This document shows, piece after piece, positions 48,342-58,609 of a stretch of DNA of 64,000 nt (positions are counted from its first letter, which is position 1; each line of letters starts with the position of its first letter). The stretch lies in the NCBI GenBank assembly GCA_026008535.1, contig BRKX01000003.1, positions 27,394,001-27,458,000 of the forward strand, in the 5' to 3' direction. The notes below the pieces were generated by a model that did no database searches, was not told where the DNA came from, and saw nothing but the letters and a program-made list of their open reading frames with translations. Origin of the DNA: Perilla frutescens (taxonomy: Eukaryota > Streptophyta > Magnoliopsida > Lamiales > Lamiaceae). A program made the translations under genes and the position numbers.

Positions 48342-49713
48342 ATTGAGAGAAATTTTTAAATAGTCATTATTACTTAGTAAATAATGTAAATAGTCACTTT
48401 TTAAAAGGGTAATATTTTTAGCCATTATCATAAAAAGTACTATAATATTCTTAATTTCATATTTATTATTAAGAATTATTATTTATGTATATCTATATAT
48501 TCATATATCAATAATATTAGGAAATAGATCTGATTTTCTCTCTTTTCCCTCTACAAACGCCGTTCTCCCGTCTCTCTCATTTATCAATATCTATTTTATT
48601 AATTGAAACAAAACTACCATTGGTGAAGATCATCAAGCTATGATTTTTGAAGATTATAACGATTCTTCCTCTCTCTAATCCTCGTTTCAACGATAAATTA
48701 TCTGTTGCAATATCAAAAATTAGAGATTCTTTGCGAATTTGAGATTTTAAAAAAGTTTTATTGACATCATGCGTGTTTTTTTTGCGGTAATAAGATATAT
48801 GATATTTATGGATCAACACTCTTTTTATCGATCTAGATATTTAAATTTTTTGAATCTTTCTTTGGAATGAGTGGAAAAAAATTGAATGTTCTTTAGTTCA
48901 CGAATCAATTTCTTTCGGTACATGAGTATTGGAGTTTATTTGTGCAACAATTTATTTGTGAACTCGTGCAATATCTCATTTTTAATTGTTGCACAAGGGC
49001 ACGGATTAGCAAATTCATGTACTCGTGTATCTATGCATTTTTTAACTAGTGCACGAGTACACGAATATGCATACTCATTCAATCGTGTATCGATTTAATG
49101 ATCAACTGCTGCACGTGCACACGAACGATCCTAATCATGTTTTCGTGTAGGAGTTATTTTTGAACTGTCATATTGAACTAATCGTGTACTCGTGTATTAA
49201 ATCATTATTGAACTAATTAATGAGAACACGACTTTGACTACTCGTGTTGTTCACTCGTGTACTCGTGTATTCATTATGAGGATGAGATTATTCAAAATTA
49301 TCATCCATAATTGTTCAACGATGAGGGCATTTGAACCTTGGAAGAGACAGTGGTTGAATCTTATAATTTTCATCTCCAACAATATCAGTGACAAAAGACG
49401 GCAACAACAGCAAGACGACAACTACAACGACAGAAGACGGCAACAAAAACCAGGCAGTATGACTTCTGAGACTTTGACGTAGAACGGCAGCGAAAGATAT
49501 ATTTTTTTGGGTGCGAAAGATAGATTTTGAAATCATCGTCCATTATTTTTTTTGTTAATATATATATATTAGGGTGTTTTTATGTTAGGAAATAATTAAT
49601 GTTAAAAATTATTCATATTATTACTAAGGGTATTAATGTCTATTCCAATCCTAAAAGGCTAAAAACATTATATTTTTAAAAAGTGACTATTTACATTATT
49701 TACTAAGTCATAA

Positions 49714-51292
49714 GGGGCACACTCCTGTTAGACCGTCTAACGGACCCCCTTGCCTTAGAGGGATATTATTTGACCAAACAAAGTGGCCCCCTCCTTTTTT
49801 TTCTTTTTTTTTAATTTTTTTAATGGTCCCCCTTTCCCTTTTTTTGATATTCAATTTTTTTTTTTAATTTTTCTTCTTTGGCACTTGCGGCTCTCTCCCT
49901 CTCTGTTTCCTCTCTCTTTTTTTTAAGCACATACGTGCTGATTTATTTTTTTTCTTTTTTCTTTAGCACAAAGTGCTTTTCTTTTTCTTTTTCTTTTTTT
50001 TTTCTTTTTTCCCCATTCTTCTTCTTTAGCACGTTTGTGCTTTTCCTTTTTTTTTTCTTTCTTTCTTTAGCACAAACGTTATATTTTCATTAAAATGAAA
50101 ATTTAGAAGAAAAGTTATGTTTTCATTAAAATGAAAATTACCGATGATTAAGCATTAGTTATTATGAATTAACAACATAGAAGTATGATTAATTATGAAG
50201 TATCACTATTAATAAAAAATGAAGCATGACTAATATAATGAGTAGTTACTACTCACTATCATGTTCAATTTTTGAATTGTAACATTTTCTTTTATGTAGC
50301 TAATGATTTAATTTTTGAATTGCAATATGTTTGAACTGATACTTTTCTTTCTAATTAGTGATACTTTCTTCTGCAATTAGTGATACTTTTCTTCTAATTA
50401 GTGATACTTTCTTATGCAATTAGTGATACTTTTCTTCTAATTAGTGATACTTTCTTCTGCAATTAGTGATACTTTTCTTTCTAATTAGTGATACTTTCTT
50501 CTGCGATTAGTGATACTTTTCTTTCTAATTATTGATACTTTCTTATGCGATTAGTGATACTTTTCTTTCTAATTAGTGATACTTTCTTCTGCAATTAGTG
50601 ATACTTTTCTTCTAATTAGTGATACTTTATTCTGCCATTAGTTATACTTTTCTTCAATTAGTGATACTTTCTTTGCAATTAGTAATACATTTCTTCAATT
50701 AGTGATACTTTCTTTTGCAATTAGTGATACTTTTTTCCATAGTAATGAGACTCCACTTCACCCCATAAATAATGATACTCATGTGTGAGTTAATAATACT
50801 TCACCTCATAAATAATGATAATTTGGTTAATGATATACTCCACTCATAGTTAATGATAGTTTGCATTATAATTAATGATACTTCTTTTTTGGCTCATAAT
50901 TAGTGAATCACCAAGAAAAAAAATATATTTTTTTAAAGATAAATGTATACCTTGAAATGATTATATTATAATTATTAAAAAAAGAAAAGAAAAAGAAAGA
51001 GACGAAAAAAATGAGAAGAAAGAAGAAAAAAAGAAGAAAGAAAAAAAAGGAAACGAAACAAAAAAGAGAAGAAAGAAAAAAAAAAACAAAACAGCCCAGC
51101 AGCGAAAAACAAGGAGAAGAAAAGAAAGAAAGAAGAAGAAGAAAGAAGGGAAAAGGGCTTAGGCCCAGCCCAGCAGTCGAAAAAAGGCAAAAAAAAAAAC
51201 ACAAACTGCACAGCGCGTGGGGCGGGTTTGGGCGGGTTTTGACCCGTCTAACGTAAGGGGATCTGTTAGACGGTCTCATACAAGTTTTTATC
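49714..51292. mobile_element. MULE-like element 1, 1579 bp
   Basis: Ends 'ggggcacactcctgttagaccgtctaac' and, inverted, 'gataaaaacttgtatgagaccgtctaac'. The flanks AAGTCATAA (49705-49713) and AAGTAATAA (51293-51301) match at 8 of 9. The intact mirror copy of the target (rc of 48363-48383) reads 'actaagtaataatgac', confirming the insertion point. The interior consists of T-rich/A-rich tracts with 'tttagcacaaa(g/c)tgctttt' and a GATACTT minisatellite; no protein domain. It shares ends and minisatellite with 56569-62658. Confidence 0.85.
50340..50740 (+). repeat. Minisatellite of ~21/22-bp units (AATTAGTGATACTTT...)
   Basis: About 18 units of 'attagtgatacttttctt(t)cta' alternating with 'attagtgatactttcttctgca'. 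Looser copies of 'taatgatact' continue to about 50890. The same units occur in inverted orientation in the larger MULE at 58680-58942 and 60366-60480. Confidence 0.93.
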
Positions 51293-51320
51293 AAGTAATA
51301 ATAGTTATTTTCTCATATAT

Positions 51321-52578
51321 CATTTTTATTATTTATATTTTATAAAATAGTGAAAGTTGTGTTTAGATATTTCTCTAGTAAAAACTTTGTGCTGGTTTTT
51401 TGTTTTAAGAAAGTAAATGCCCTATTATAAAGACATGGTTTGATGCAACATAATTCCCAAGTTATTTATATCTCACGTGGGGCATAAATTAAATTTGATA
51501 ATCGATCTCACTCTTAGACTTTGATTTAAATTCTAAAAATTATAATCGAATTTTCAACACCTTCGAATCTGGACAATTAACATTCGAACTAGTTTTGAGA
51601 GGATTCTGTGTTTTGAGAGGAATCATGACATTTGTTGTTGCTCGTCCGTCAGCTTGATTTTGTGAGAAATTATGATTTTGTAATCTTGTTAATCGATTTT
51701 GAGAGGAATCTGAACCACATTTGAATTGATACGTTGCTCATGAACGACGACAAGATTGTCAAGTTGTTCAAGTAAATCATCCAATTCAGGGAGGTCTATG
51801 TCGTCGATTCCTTACATAACCTCCATTCCACCGATGTTTTGTCGGTATTAAATTTGAATGCACGCGAATATGGTAACGTCAATGACAACACAAATCCGTG
51901 TAGGAGATTCTATTAATTTTGTCCAATTGACATTCTACCCGACAAGAGATGTAATTCAATTTGCACGTACATTGTGTTGCATCAAACAATGTTGTTTAAA
52001 CTACGTGTGCACTTACATGTGCAAAAATATTAGATCATATCACATCAAATTAGTTTTCATCGTTTGACTTAATTTCAAAAGAGATGTGAGATTTTGACAT
52101 TATTGTAAAAATTAAAACATTGTGTAAAACCAAAACCCTTGAAAAGGTTGTGAATTAATCGAGACTTAGTGTTTTATAATTTTGTTAGTGTTTGATTGTG
52201 TATGAATTTGGATCTTGAATCGTCTCATGAATTTTGACTCGTAAGATGATCACACACAAAACTTTCTCTTCCTTCTTTGTATGAATCCGGCTTGAGTTTC
52301 AACTTTCAAGCATTTATAACTCCTAAAAAAAATAAACACATAAATATAACAGTACAAACAGACCAAACAAAATTCTTAACATTCATCAATCCTAACAACT
52401 GCATCTATACATAATAATACATCGTCTGCTGACAAAGAGTCCAACTCTTGCTTCAGTTATACTTGTTGCTATACCTTACTATTATATAATAACTTATATT
52501 ACAGTACATACCAAAATTTACCAAGGACAATCAAAACAAAATTTCATACAAGACGAGCATTTGTAAATCTAAACAACT
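51321..52578. other. Intergenic DNA and 3' flank of the LysM receptor gene
   Basis: No gene is supported. The 3' untranslated region of the receptor gene probably extends a few hundred bases below 52579. The frame at 51858-52067 has no domain. Confidence 0.45.
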
Positions 52579-54558
52579 TCACATTTCTTTAACAGTTGCA
52601 TTAACAAGAGGTTTGCAAGAACTCTCACAGATAACAAACTGATCTCTTTCCGGCAATTCTTCGACTAATCTCAGCAACTTCTCGACGATCTCCCCAGCAT
52701 TAGGCCTAGATGAGGCGTCATCTTCCACGCAAGATCTTGCAAGATTTGCCAACATCACAGCAGCATCAAATGAATAACTCTCACCCAATGCACTATCAAT
52801 CCACCCCCTCAGTTCCTCTGCATCTTCTGATTGCAAAACGCGCTTAATCTCATCCGATAGCCTCACACACTTCTCATCCCCACTCCCCTCGTCTTGTGTT
52901 GTTGGAGGCTTCCCAGACAGAACCTCCAGCAACACGACTCCATACGCGAAAACATCGCTGCTTGGAGATATTGCACCTTCAGTAAGGCACTCAGGTGGTA
53001 AGTACCCTTTGTCTTGATCATCTGCTAACTTCACCAATCCAAAATTCCCAACTTTTGCAGTGAAATCTTCATCAAGAAATATGTTTCTACTCCTTATATT
53101 CCTGTGAACATAGGCAGGATTCATAATGAGGTGCATGTGCTGCAATGCAGTGGCCACATCTAAACAGATCTTCACCCTCTGATTCCAAGTCAAGAAACAG
53201 CTGCAAGAAGCAATGAAATGGCTCTTGATTGCCAATCCACCATGAATCCAATCCTTCAACGATCCATTTCTTGCATACTCAAACACTAGGAATGAATCTT
53301 CACCCTCTCTCAAACAAGTCCCCATCAACCTCATTATGTTTGGATGACGATGACTCCTTTCGTGCAGAATCTCGTAGTCAATCTTAGGCAACACGGTCTC
53401 AGAAGAAATGCGTTTTATAGCCATGTTTTTCCCCTTGAGACGGCCATGAAACAAGCTCCCCTGGATGAGGTTGCTCGAGCTGAAACCCTCTGTTGCCTTG
53501 TGCAAATCCTCAAATGTGTAGCTCTCAATCACCCTCATTTTGTGGGGAGTAGTTGTATAAGTACTTGCTTCATCCAAATTGTATTGAGATCCTTCAAACG
53601 ACACCTTCTTGTCACTCGTGGTTCGGATGCTCAAACTCAGCTGCGGCAGCTCCATATCTGCAGCAGCCTTGGTCATGATCAACCCCTCCTCCCGCCTTTT
53701 CTTCATTTGAATGACGAAAAAGGCTACCCCAACAGCAATGCAGGCGAACAAACCGACTATTCCCATTGCTATAAACACTCCAATCATCCACATTTTAGGC
53801 CTCCTCCTCCTCTTGTGTGATCTTGTAACTCGACTACTTTCTTCCAATCTTCCCGAATCAAGAACCGGCTTCCCTTGTATTGGAATCAGAAGAGTTGAGA
53901 CTGGTACGAGGTTTAAATTTCCATCTTGTCTGAAACCTGATGTTGAATACTTGCTATTAGTAGAAACTAAGGTTTCTTGAGTAACATTAAACTTCACACA
54001 CAATTCAGACACTGTGTCGCCTCCTTTTACAGGATAAGACACCAAAAACTCCCTTGAATCAACTGAAGCAGGGCAAGCACACTTCAATGGAACTAAAACA
54101 TTGATTCTTTCTGGAACATTCCAAGGCGAAAAACTCGGGTTTTTCTCCCGGATCGCGTTGCAACTGGTTAACCCCTCGAGGGACTCTGCAATGTCATAGA
54201 AGCTCTCACCTTTTATGCTTATCTTTTCCACTTCAGCTTCGAAGAATCCACCGCTGCTGCACTTGCATTCAATCGGGATCAAGACGGGCTCATCTTCAGA
54301 CAAGAACTCGACGTCGTTTGAGAATCCGTTAGCTTCGACAAGATCAGCACGAGCGATGCTTAAAGAAGAGCTCAGATTTGAGAGAGATGAGTAGTGAGAA
54401 TTTGCTCGAAGAATAGCAAAAGTCATGCATTTTTCATCAGGCTTTCTCTCGAGGCATTGATAATCTGATGAAGGAATTTTGTCGCAGTTTTGGCTGAGAA
54501 CAGATAAAACTAGAAGATTGAATAAAAGAATTGCTCTGAGCTCGAGTTTTGTGATCAT
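52579..54558 (-). CDS. LysM receptor-like kinase, LYK4/LYK5/LYR class, probable pseudokinase
   Basis: Intronless 659-residue plasma-membrane receptor of the family that perceives chitin or lipochitooligosaccharides and pairs with an active LysM kinase (CERK1/LYK type). In order: signal peptide (1-22); three LysM domains (about 47-226) linked by the CxC pairs CKC (98-100) and CAC (160-162) typical of LysM receptors; a membrane helix (about 257-283) flanked by RRRRPK and KKRRE; and a kinase-like domain (about 350-635). Catalytic features are degenerate. The Gly-rich loop reads IQGSLFHG (365-372), Lys382 is kept, the catalytic loop is HRN (485-487) instead of HRD, and the DFG motif is NFG (505-507). 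The activation loop is cut to about ten residues before GYLPPE (518-523). Known LYK4/5 and NFR5-type members are likewise kinase-dead or lack the loop, so this state is functional rather than decay; the frame is intact. The start is the first ATG, giving a good signal peptide. The exact subfamily member is not certain. Confidence 0.95.
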   Translation of the reverse strand: MITKLELRAILLFNLLVLSVLSQNCDKIPSSDYQCLERKPDEKCMTFAILRANSHYSSLSNLSSSLSIARADLVEANGFSNDVEFLSEDEPVLIPIECKCSSGGFFEAEVEKISIKGESFYDIAESLEGLTSCNAIREKNPSFSPWNVPERINVLVPLKCACPASVDSREFLVSYPVKGGDTVSELCVKFNVTQETLVSTNSKYSTSGFRQDGNLNLVPVSTLLIPIQGKPVLDSGRLEESSRVTRSHKRRRRPKMWMIGVFIAMGIVGLFACIAVGVAFFVIQMKKRREEGLIMTKAAADMELPQLSLSIRTTSDKKVSFEGSQYNLDEASTYTTTPHKMRVIESYTFEDLHKATEGFSSSNLIQGSLFHGRLKGKNMAIKRISSETVLPKIDYEILHERSHRHPNIMRLMGTCLREGEDSFLVFEYARNGSLKDWIHGGLAIKSHFIASCSCFLTWNQRVKICLDVATALQHMHLIMNPAYVHRNIRSRNIFLDEDFTAKVGNFGLVKLADDQDKGYLPPECLTEGAISPSSDVFAYGVVLLEVLSGKPPTTQDEGSGDEKCVRLSDEIKRVLQSEDAEELRGWIDSALGESYSFDAAVMLANLARSCVEDDASSRPNAGEIVEKLLRLVEELPERDQFVICESSCKPLVNATVKEM

Positions 54559-54663
54559 GTTGCAGCGACGACAAATGCTCTCACATGAACCTAAAGTTAA
54601 AAATGTAACAACTTTTTGTAAGGTGGGCGGTGGGTGAATATTTTTGGATCTATAACAAGGTTG

Positions 54664-54680
54664 TCTATATAATAAGGAGG
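54664..54680 (-). promoter_or_regulatory. Possible TATA box of the LysM receptor gene
   Basis: The minus strand reads 'cttattatatagac', about 110 bases upstream of the ATG at 54558. Motif and distance only. Confidence 0.4.
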
Positions 54681-55895
54681 AATGCAGACAATATTCTTGG
54701 ATTTAGCAGAGATTAATGTATTTTTTTATTTTTTATCACTTTGATTCTTGTTGATTGGTGATTCAAATGGATTTTGGGGTGGCTATTTATCCCAAGTAAA
54801 AATTTGTGATTATGGTAGTCATCATGATTATTCTTTGAATTGATACAATTTGGTGGGAGATTTCTTTTGGAATTTATCAACAATTGAAATTCTTGATAAA
54901 CTTTGACAAGGAATTTTGAGATTTGTTTGTTCCCAAAAATCTATGTATGTCACCAATGTACATGGGATATAGTTAGTGATGTGATGATGTACTTTGTTCT
55001 TCAAATTATTTAAATAAAAGTTGTGGGTGTACTTTAATCTTATATAAATGTGAGAATTTCTAAACGATTTTTTTTTTTTAATTTAATGATGTTTAGATAA
55101 ATGTGACTACTTTATGTGGGTAGAAACAAGTACAAGGCCAATTACGATTGCATCTCTAGAAGTCTTAGCATAAAGGACGTGACTGTTTATTTTTATAGTA
55201 GATGTATTAATTTGGTCGTACAGCAGATACAATATTTTTCATATTTAATTTATTAAGTACATATTATATGTGCAGTAAAATAAGAGGGAAAAATTAAAAT
55301 AGTCATCGTGGAAACAAAATAAGTTGTGTAGCCACCTCCATAAAAATAATAATTTTTTAGTAATGTTAGATAGTCAAAATCTAGGCTTCAAATTTCCTGT
55401 TACGTTTCTATGTGTTTCACTATATGTTTCACTATAAAATTTATGATTTTAATAATATTTATTATAAAATAAAAATCAATTCTAACAAATATAATTATAG
55501 TCAATATTTATCCAAAAAAATGAATTTAAAAAGTTATAAATTTAATTTTGAATTAATCATTCATAATAATGAATTATTAATTGAAAATTAAAAATTAAAT
55601 ACTAAAAAATAATTATGAACTCTAATTTGGCAGGGCGAATCCTAAAAAACAATCTTAAAATAAAACTAAATCACAACAAATATAATTGAGAAAAAATATA
55701 TAAAAAAACACATAATTTATAAATGTAAAACGAAGTGTAACATATAGAGTGTAATAGGAAATCTTGATTGCAAAATCTACGGGTTAATGCCCGAAAAATC
55801 ACGATCTCCATGAAAAAAAAAATTAAGTTTCCGCCACTTCTCATAGTCAAATCTAATGGTTAATTCTGAAAAATCACGACCTTCATACGAATATA
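54681..55895. other. Upstream region of the LysM receptor gene, no other gene
   Basis: AT-rich DNA. A phrase 'taa(t/a)..cccgaaaaatcacgatct/cc' recurs at about 55788 and 55866. Nothing else supported. Confidence 0.45.
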
Positions 55896-56191
55896 CTCCC
55901 TCCTATTTAAAATAAATGTCATTTTGAGCTCAAGCACACAAATTAATAAAAAAAAAAACTTCCCATATTAACCTCATTTATGATAATTAATTAGCCAAAA
56001 GAAAAAAGAAAACAAAAAATATGAAAGCTTGGGGGGAAGAAATGAGTGGTCAAGTGTAGATGAAATGTACATGGAAGTAATTAATGTAAAAGAAGTAATT
56101 AAGGTTAAATTGGGTATTAAAAGTCAAAATGACATTTATTTTGCAAATCATTAGAAAACCTAAAGTGACATTTATTTTGAATAGGAGGGAG
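55896..56191. mobile_element. Stowaway MITE, 296 bp, TSD TA
   Basis: Ends 'ctccctcctatttaaaataaatgtcattttg' and, inverted, 'ctccctcctattcaaaataaatgtcacttta', flanked by TA at 55894-55895 and 56192-56193. Classic Stowaway terminus. Non-coding. Confidence 0.92.
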
Positions 56192-56699
56192 TATAATTTA
56201 GATGCATTTTTAAAAATATTGTAATAATAATCTAGTTTTTAATTGTAGCAAACCTTAAAATTTTCCGGTGATTAAAAAATTAATGTGGCACAAAATACAC
56301 ACCCACAAAACTGATTCAATCTGTATGTGTAGAAAAATATACCATCGTCGTAATTATTATTTAAAAAATACTTTTTCTTGTCTTGGCCGTCGATGGAGGA
56401 ACGGGGTTGACGGCTCAGGAATAAGAGACGATAGGTGGATTAAAAAAAAATCTTTTTGTTATAAAAAAGGGTAAAATATCTTTTTTTTAGTACCAAAAAA
56501 AGGGTAAAATATCGTTTATATCTCAAATCAACATTTTTATCAATAAAATATATAAACTAATTGAAAAGGACAAAAACTTGTATGAGATCGTCTAACGGGT
56601 TTCTTACGTTAGACGGATCTCCCCCGACCCGACCCGGTTGAGACCCAACCCGGCATATATATATATATTAAAAAAAAATCTGAATCACTCTCTCCTCTC

Positions 56700-57010
56700 T
56701 CTGATGCGATTCACTCTCATCTCTCTCTACGCGGATCTCTACTCTCCTCTCTCACTATCTCCTCCATCTTCAACCGGCGATTCTCTCCCTCCGTCTTCAA
56801 CCGGCGATTCTCCCCCGTACAACGGCTGCTTCTTCCCAACACAGGACCCTCCACGATCTTCCTCCACAACCGCACCAATTATCGTGAAATATCACGACCA
56901 CCGCCGAAGGAAGTTGTGCCACCTCTATCACCAACTATCGCGACCACCGGCACCGTAGTCCTATCCGTAACCGGCGCTCTATCGTCAACATCTCCGATGC
57001 AGGGTTCAAT
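56700..57010 (+). other. Exon-like GC-richer region near the left end of MULE 2
   Basis: C/T-rich start with a tandem 'cttcaaccggcgattctc' (56770, 56796), then 'ctccacgatcttcctccacaaccgcacc'. The frame 56638-56958 runs through it but has no domain. It may be a captured or native 5' exon. Confidence 0.3.
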
Positions 57011-58108
57011 TTCTTATTGTAAGTTTATCTAGGGCTTTTAATTTAGGGGATTTTAATTTTGAATAACATAGATTCCTACATTGAGTTCATTGTGTTGGTC
57101 ATGTTGGTCCTTGTTTATTATATTTGGTTTAGAAAATCTACTGCATGCTATTTTACTGTTGCGGTTTCTTCTTAAAATTCAAAAATGCTCTTATAATTCT
57201 TGTTAATTATTAAGGATACTTCATTGTATTGATAATGATGCTTACATTAATTATTATTGATACTCTGCAATCTGCATCTTAGTCACATTGACAAAGCTGA
57301 AGTAGTTTGATTAATTTTTGGATAGATAGCTGCTATTATATTCTGTATACACAATTGATTGATTAAATTTTTTTTCTGATTTTAATTTTTGCAGTTGGAT
57401 TTTGACAGGTAATTCTTTTTTATTAATAGTGATACTTTATTGCATTGGCAGTGATTTTTAAGTGAATTATTAGTGATACATTATTGCATTGTTTATGGTA
57501 GTTGATCAAAAATTAAAAATACTACTGCTGCAAATCAGTTGGGTGATTAAGTCTTTTGTTCTGATGCCCTGGTCTTTTGTCTTGTACGTTTGATTTGAAT
57601 TTGTATGAGTTAATCATGTCTTCCATGATGTTCTTGAGAGGTGTTTGCTATGTTGCATTAAAATCTACACGAGTTTGTGTAAAATTTTAATTTTCTTAAT
57701 CTATTGTACTTATGCTCTGTTTATTGTATTTAGGTTAGAAAATCTACTGCATGCTATGCTTACTATTACGCTTTGTTCTTAAAATTCAAATATACTCTTG
57801 CAAGTCTTGTTCATTATTAGTGATACTTCATTGTATTGGTAATGATGCTTAAATGAATTATTGTTGATACTCTATTGCATTGTTAAGGAAGTTGATAAGA
57901 AACTGACATGCAAGTTTCAGTATTACTGATACTTCATTGTGTTGATAGTGATGCTTAATTGAATGATCAGTGATACTTTCATTATTATTGATGTCAAGGA
58001 AGTTATCATTATGAATTAACTGGTAATGTTCAATTAAGTGAATATATTTCATTAAATACAGTTTAGTGCATTCTTAATTATTGTTTTAATTTAATTTATA
58101 TTTTGCAG

Positions 58109-58478
58109 TGAACATGATGCTAAGAAAGGTGATGAATGTGATGATAAGGAGGATGAAGATGCTTGCTCTTTACATGAAACTAAACACGAAGTTAGAAAGT
58201 CGAGGAGTGTGATGATAAGGATGATGAAGATGCTTGCTCTCCACCTGAAGCCAAACACGAAAGTAAGAAAGTGGAGAGGAAAGATGTTAAAAAGAAGAGG
58301 AAATCATGCGCTGATAAGAAGAATAAGGGTAAGAAAATTAAAATTGGAAGAAATCATGATGAAAATGAATAATGGATTTTTTGTAGATATGATGGGAAAT
58401 TTTAGTGGCTTGGAAACATTGGATTATGTAATGTTTCCAGAAGGTATTTATTGGAGTTATAAGTTTTATGATATGTAA
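58109..58478 (+). pseudogene. Charged Lys/Asp-rich exon-like region, unknown
   Basis: Follows a good splice acceptor 'ttttgcag' at 58101-58108. One frame starts 'DAKKGDECDDKEDEDACSL'. After a ~70-bp imperfect duplication (58133, 58207) another frame reads 'DEDACSPPEAKHESKKVERK' and ends near 58371. The original frame continues to a stop at 58478. It looks like the end of a nuclear-type acidic/basic protein, now frame-broken. No family recognised. Confidence 0.35.
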
Positions 58479-58609
58479 GCCATAGAATTTTTTTTTTGTA
58501 ATGAATTACATTTTTGTTATAGTTATGAACAGGTTTAAAAATCTTTAAATATATATTTTATTGATGCTGCAGATAATATGTATAACTATTTATGAAGAAA
58601 AGTATCACT

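Larger units (their letters stand above)
48342..51320. mobile_element. TIR element with ~85-bp terminal inverted repeats, split by a MULE
   Basis: The left terminal stretch 'aatagtcattattacttagtaaataatgtaaatagtcactttttaaa' (48358-48405) is mirrored at about 49672-49708 and continues after the inserted MULE at 51293-51320. The interior holds an exon-like region (48530-49500) with repeated 'cactcgtgtactcgtgtat' (48960-49275) but no recognisable protein. I could not place its own target duplication. Short frames at 48577-48819, 48886-49098 and 49234-49536 are unsupported. Confidence 0.65.

Noticed and set aside
49878..50093. Hydrophobic frame (Phe/Leu/Ser-rich)
   Set aside because: It is a translation of poly-T tracts inside a MULE and is not a membrane protein.
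50908..51294. Phe-rich frame (-) and Lys/Glu-rich frame (+) at 50908-51294
   Set aside because: Both are translations of a GAA/AAAG-rich low-complexity tract.
53344..53980. Plus-strand frames opposite the LysM receptor gene
   Set aside because: Antisense shadows of a conserved coding sequence, with no domain of their own.
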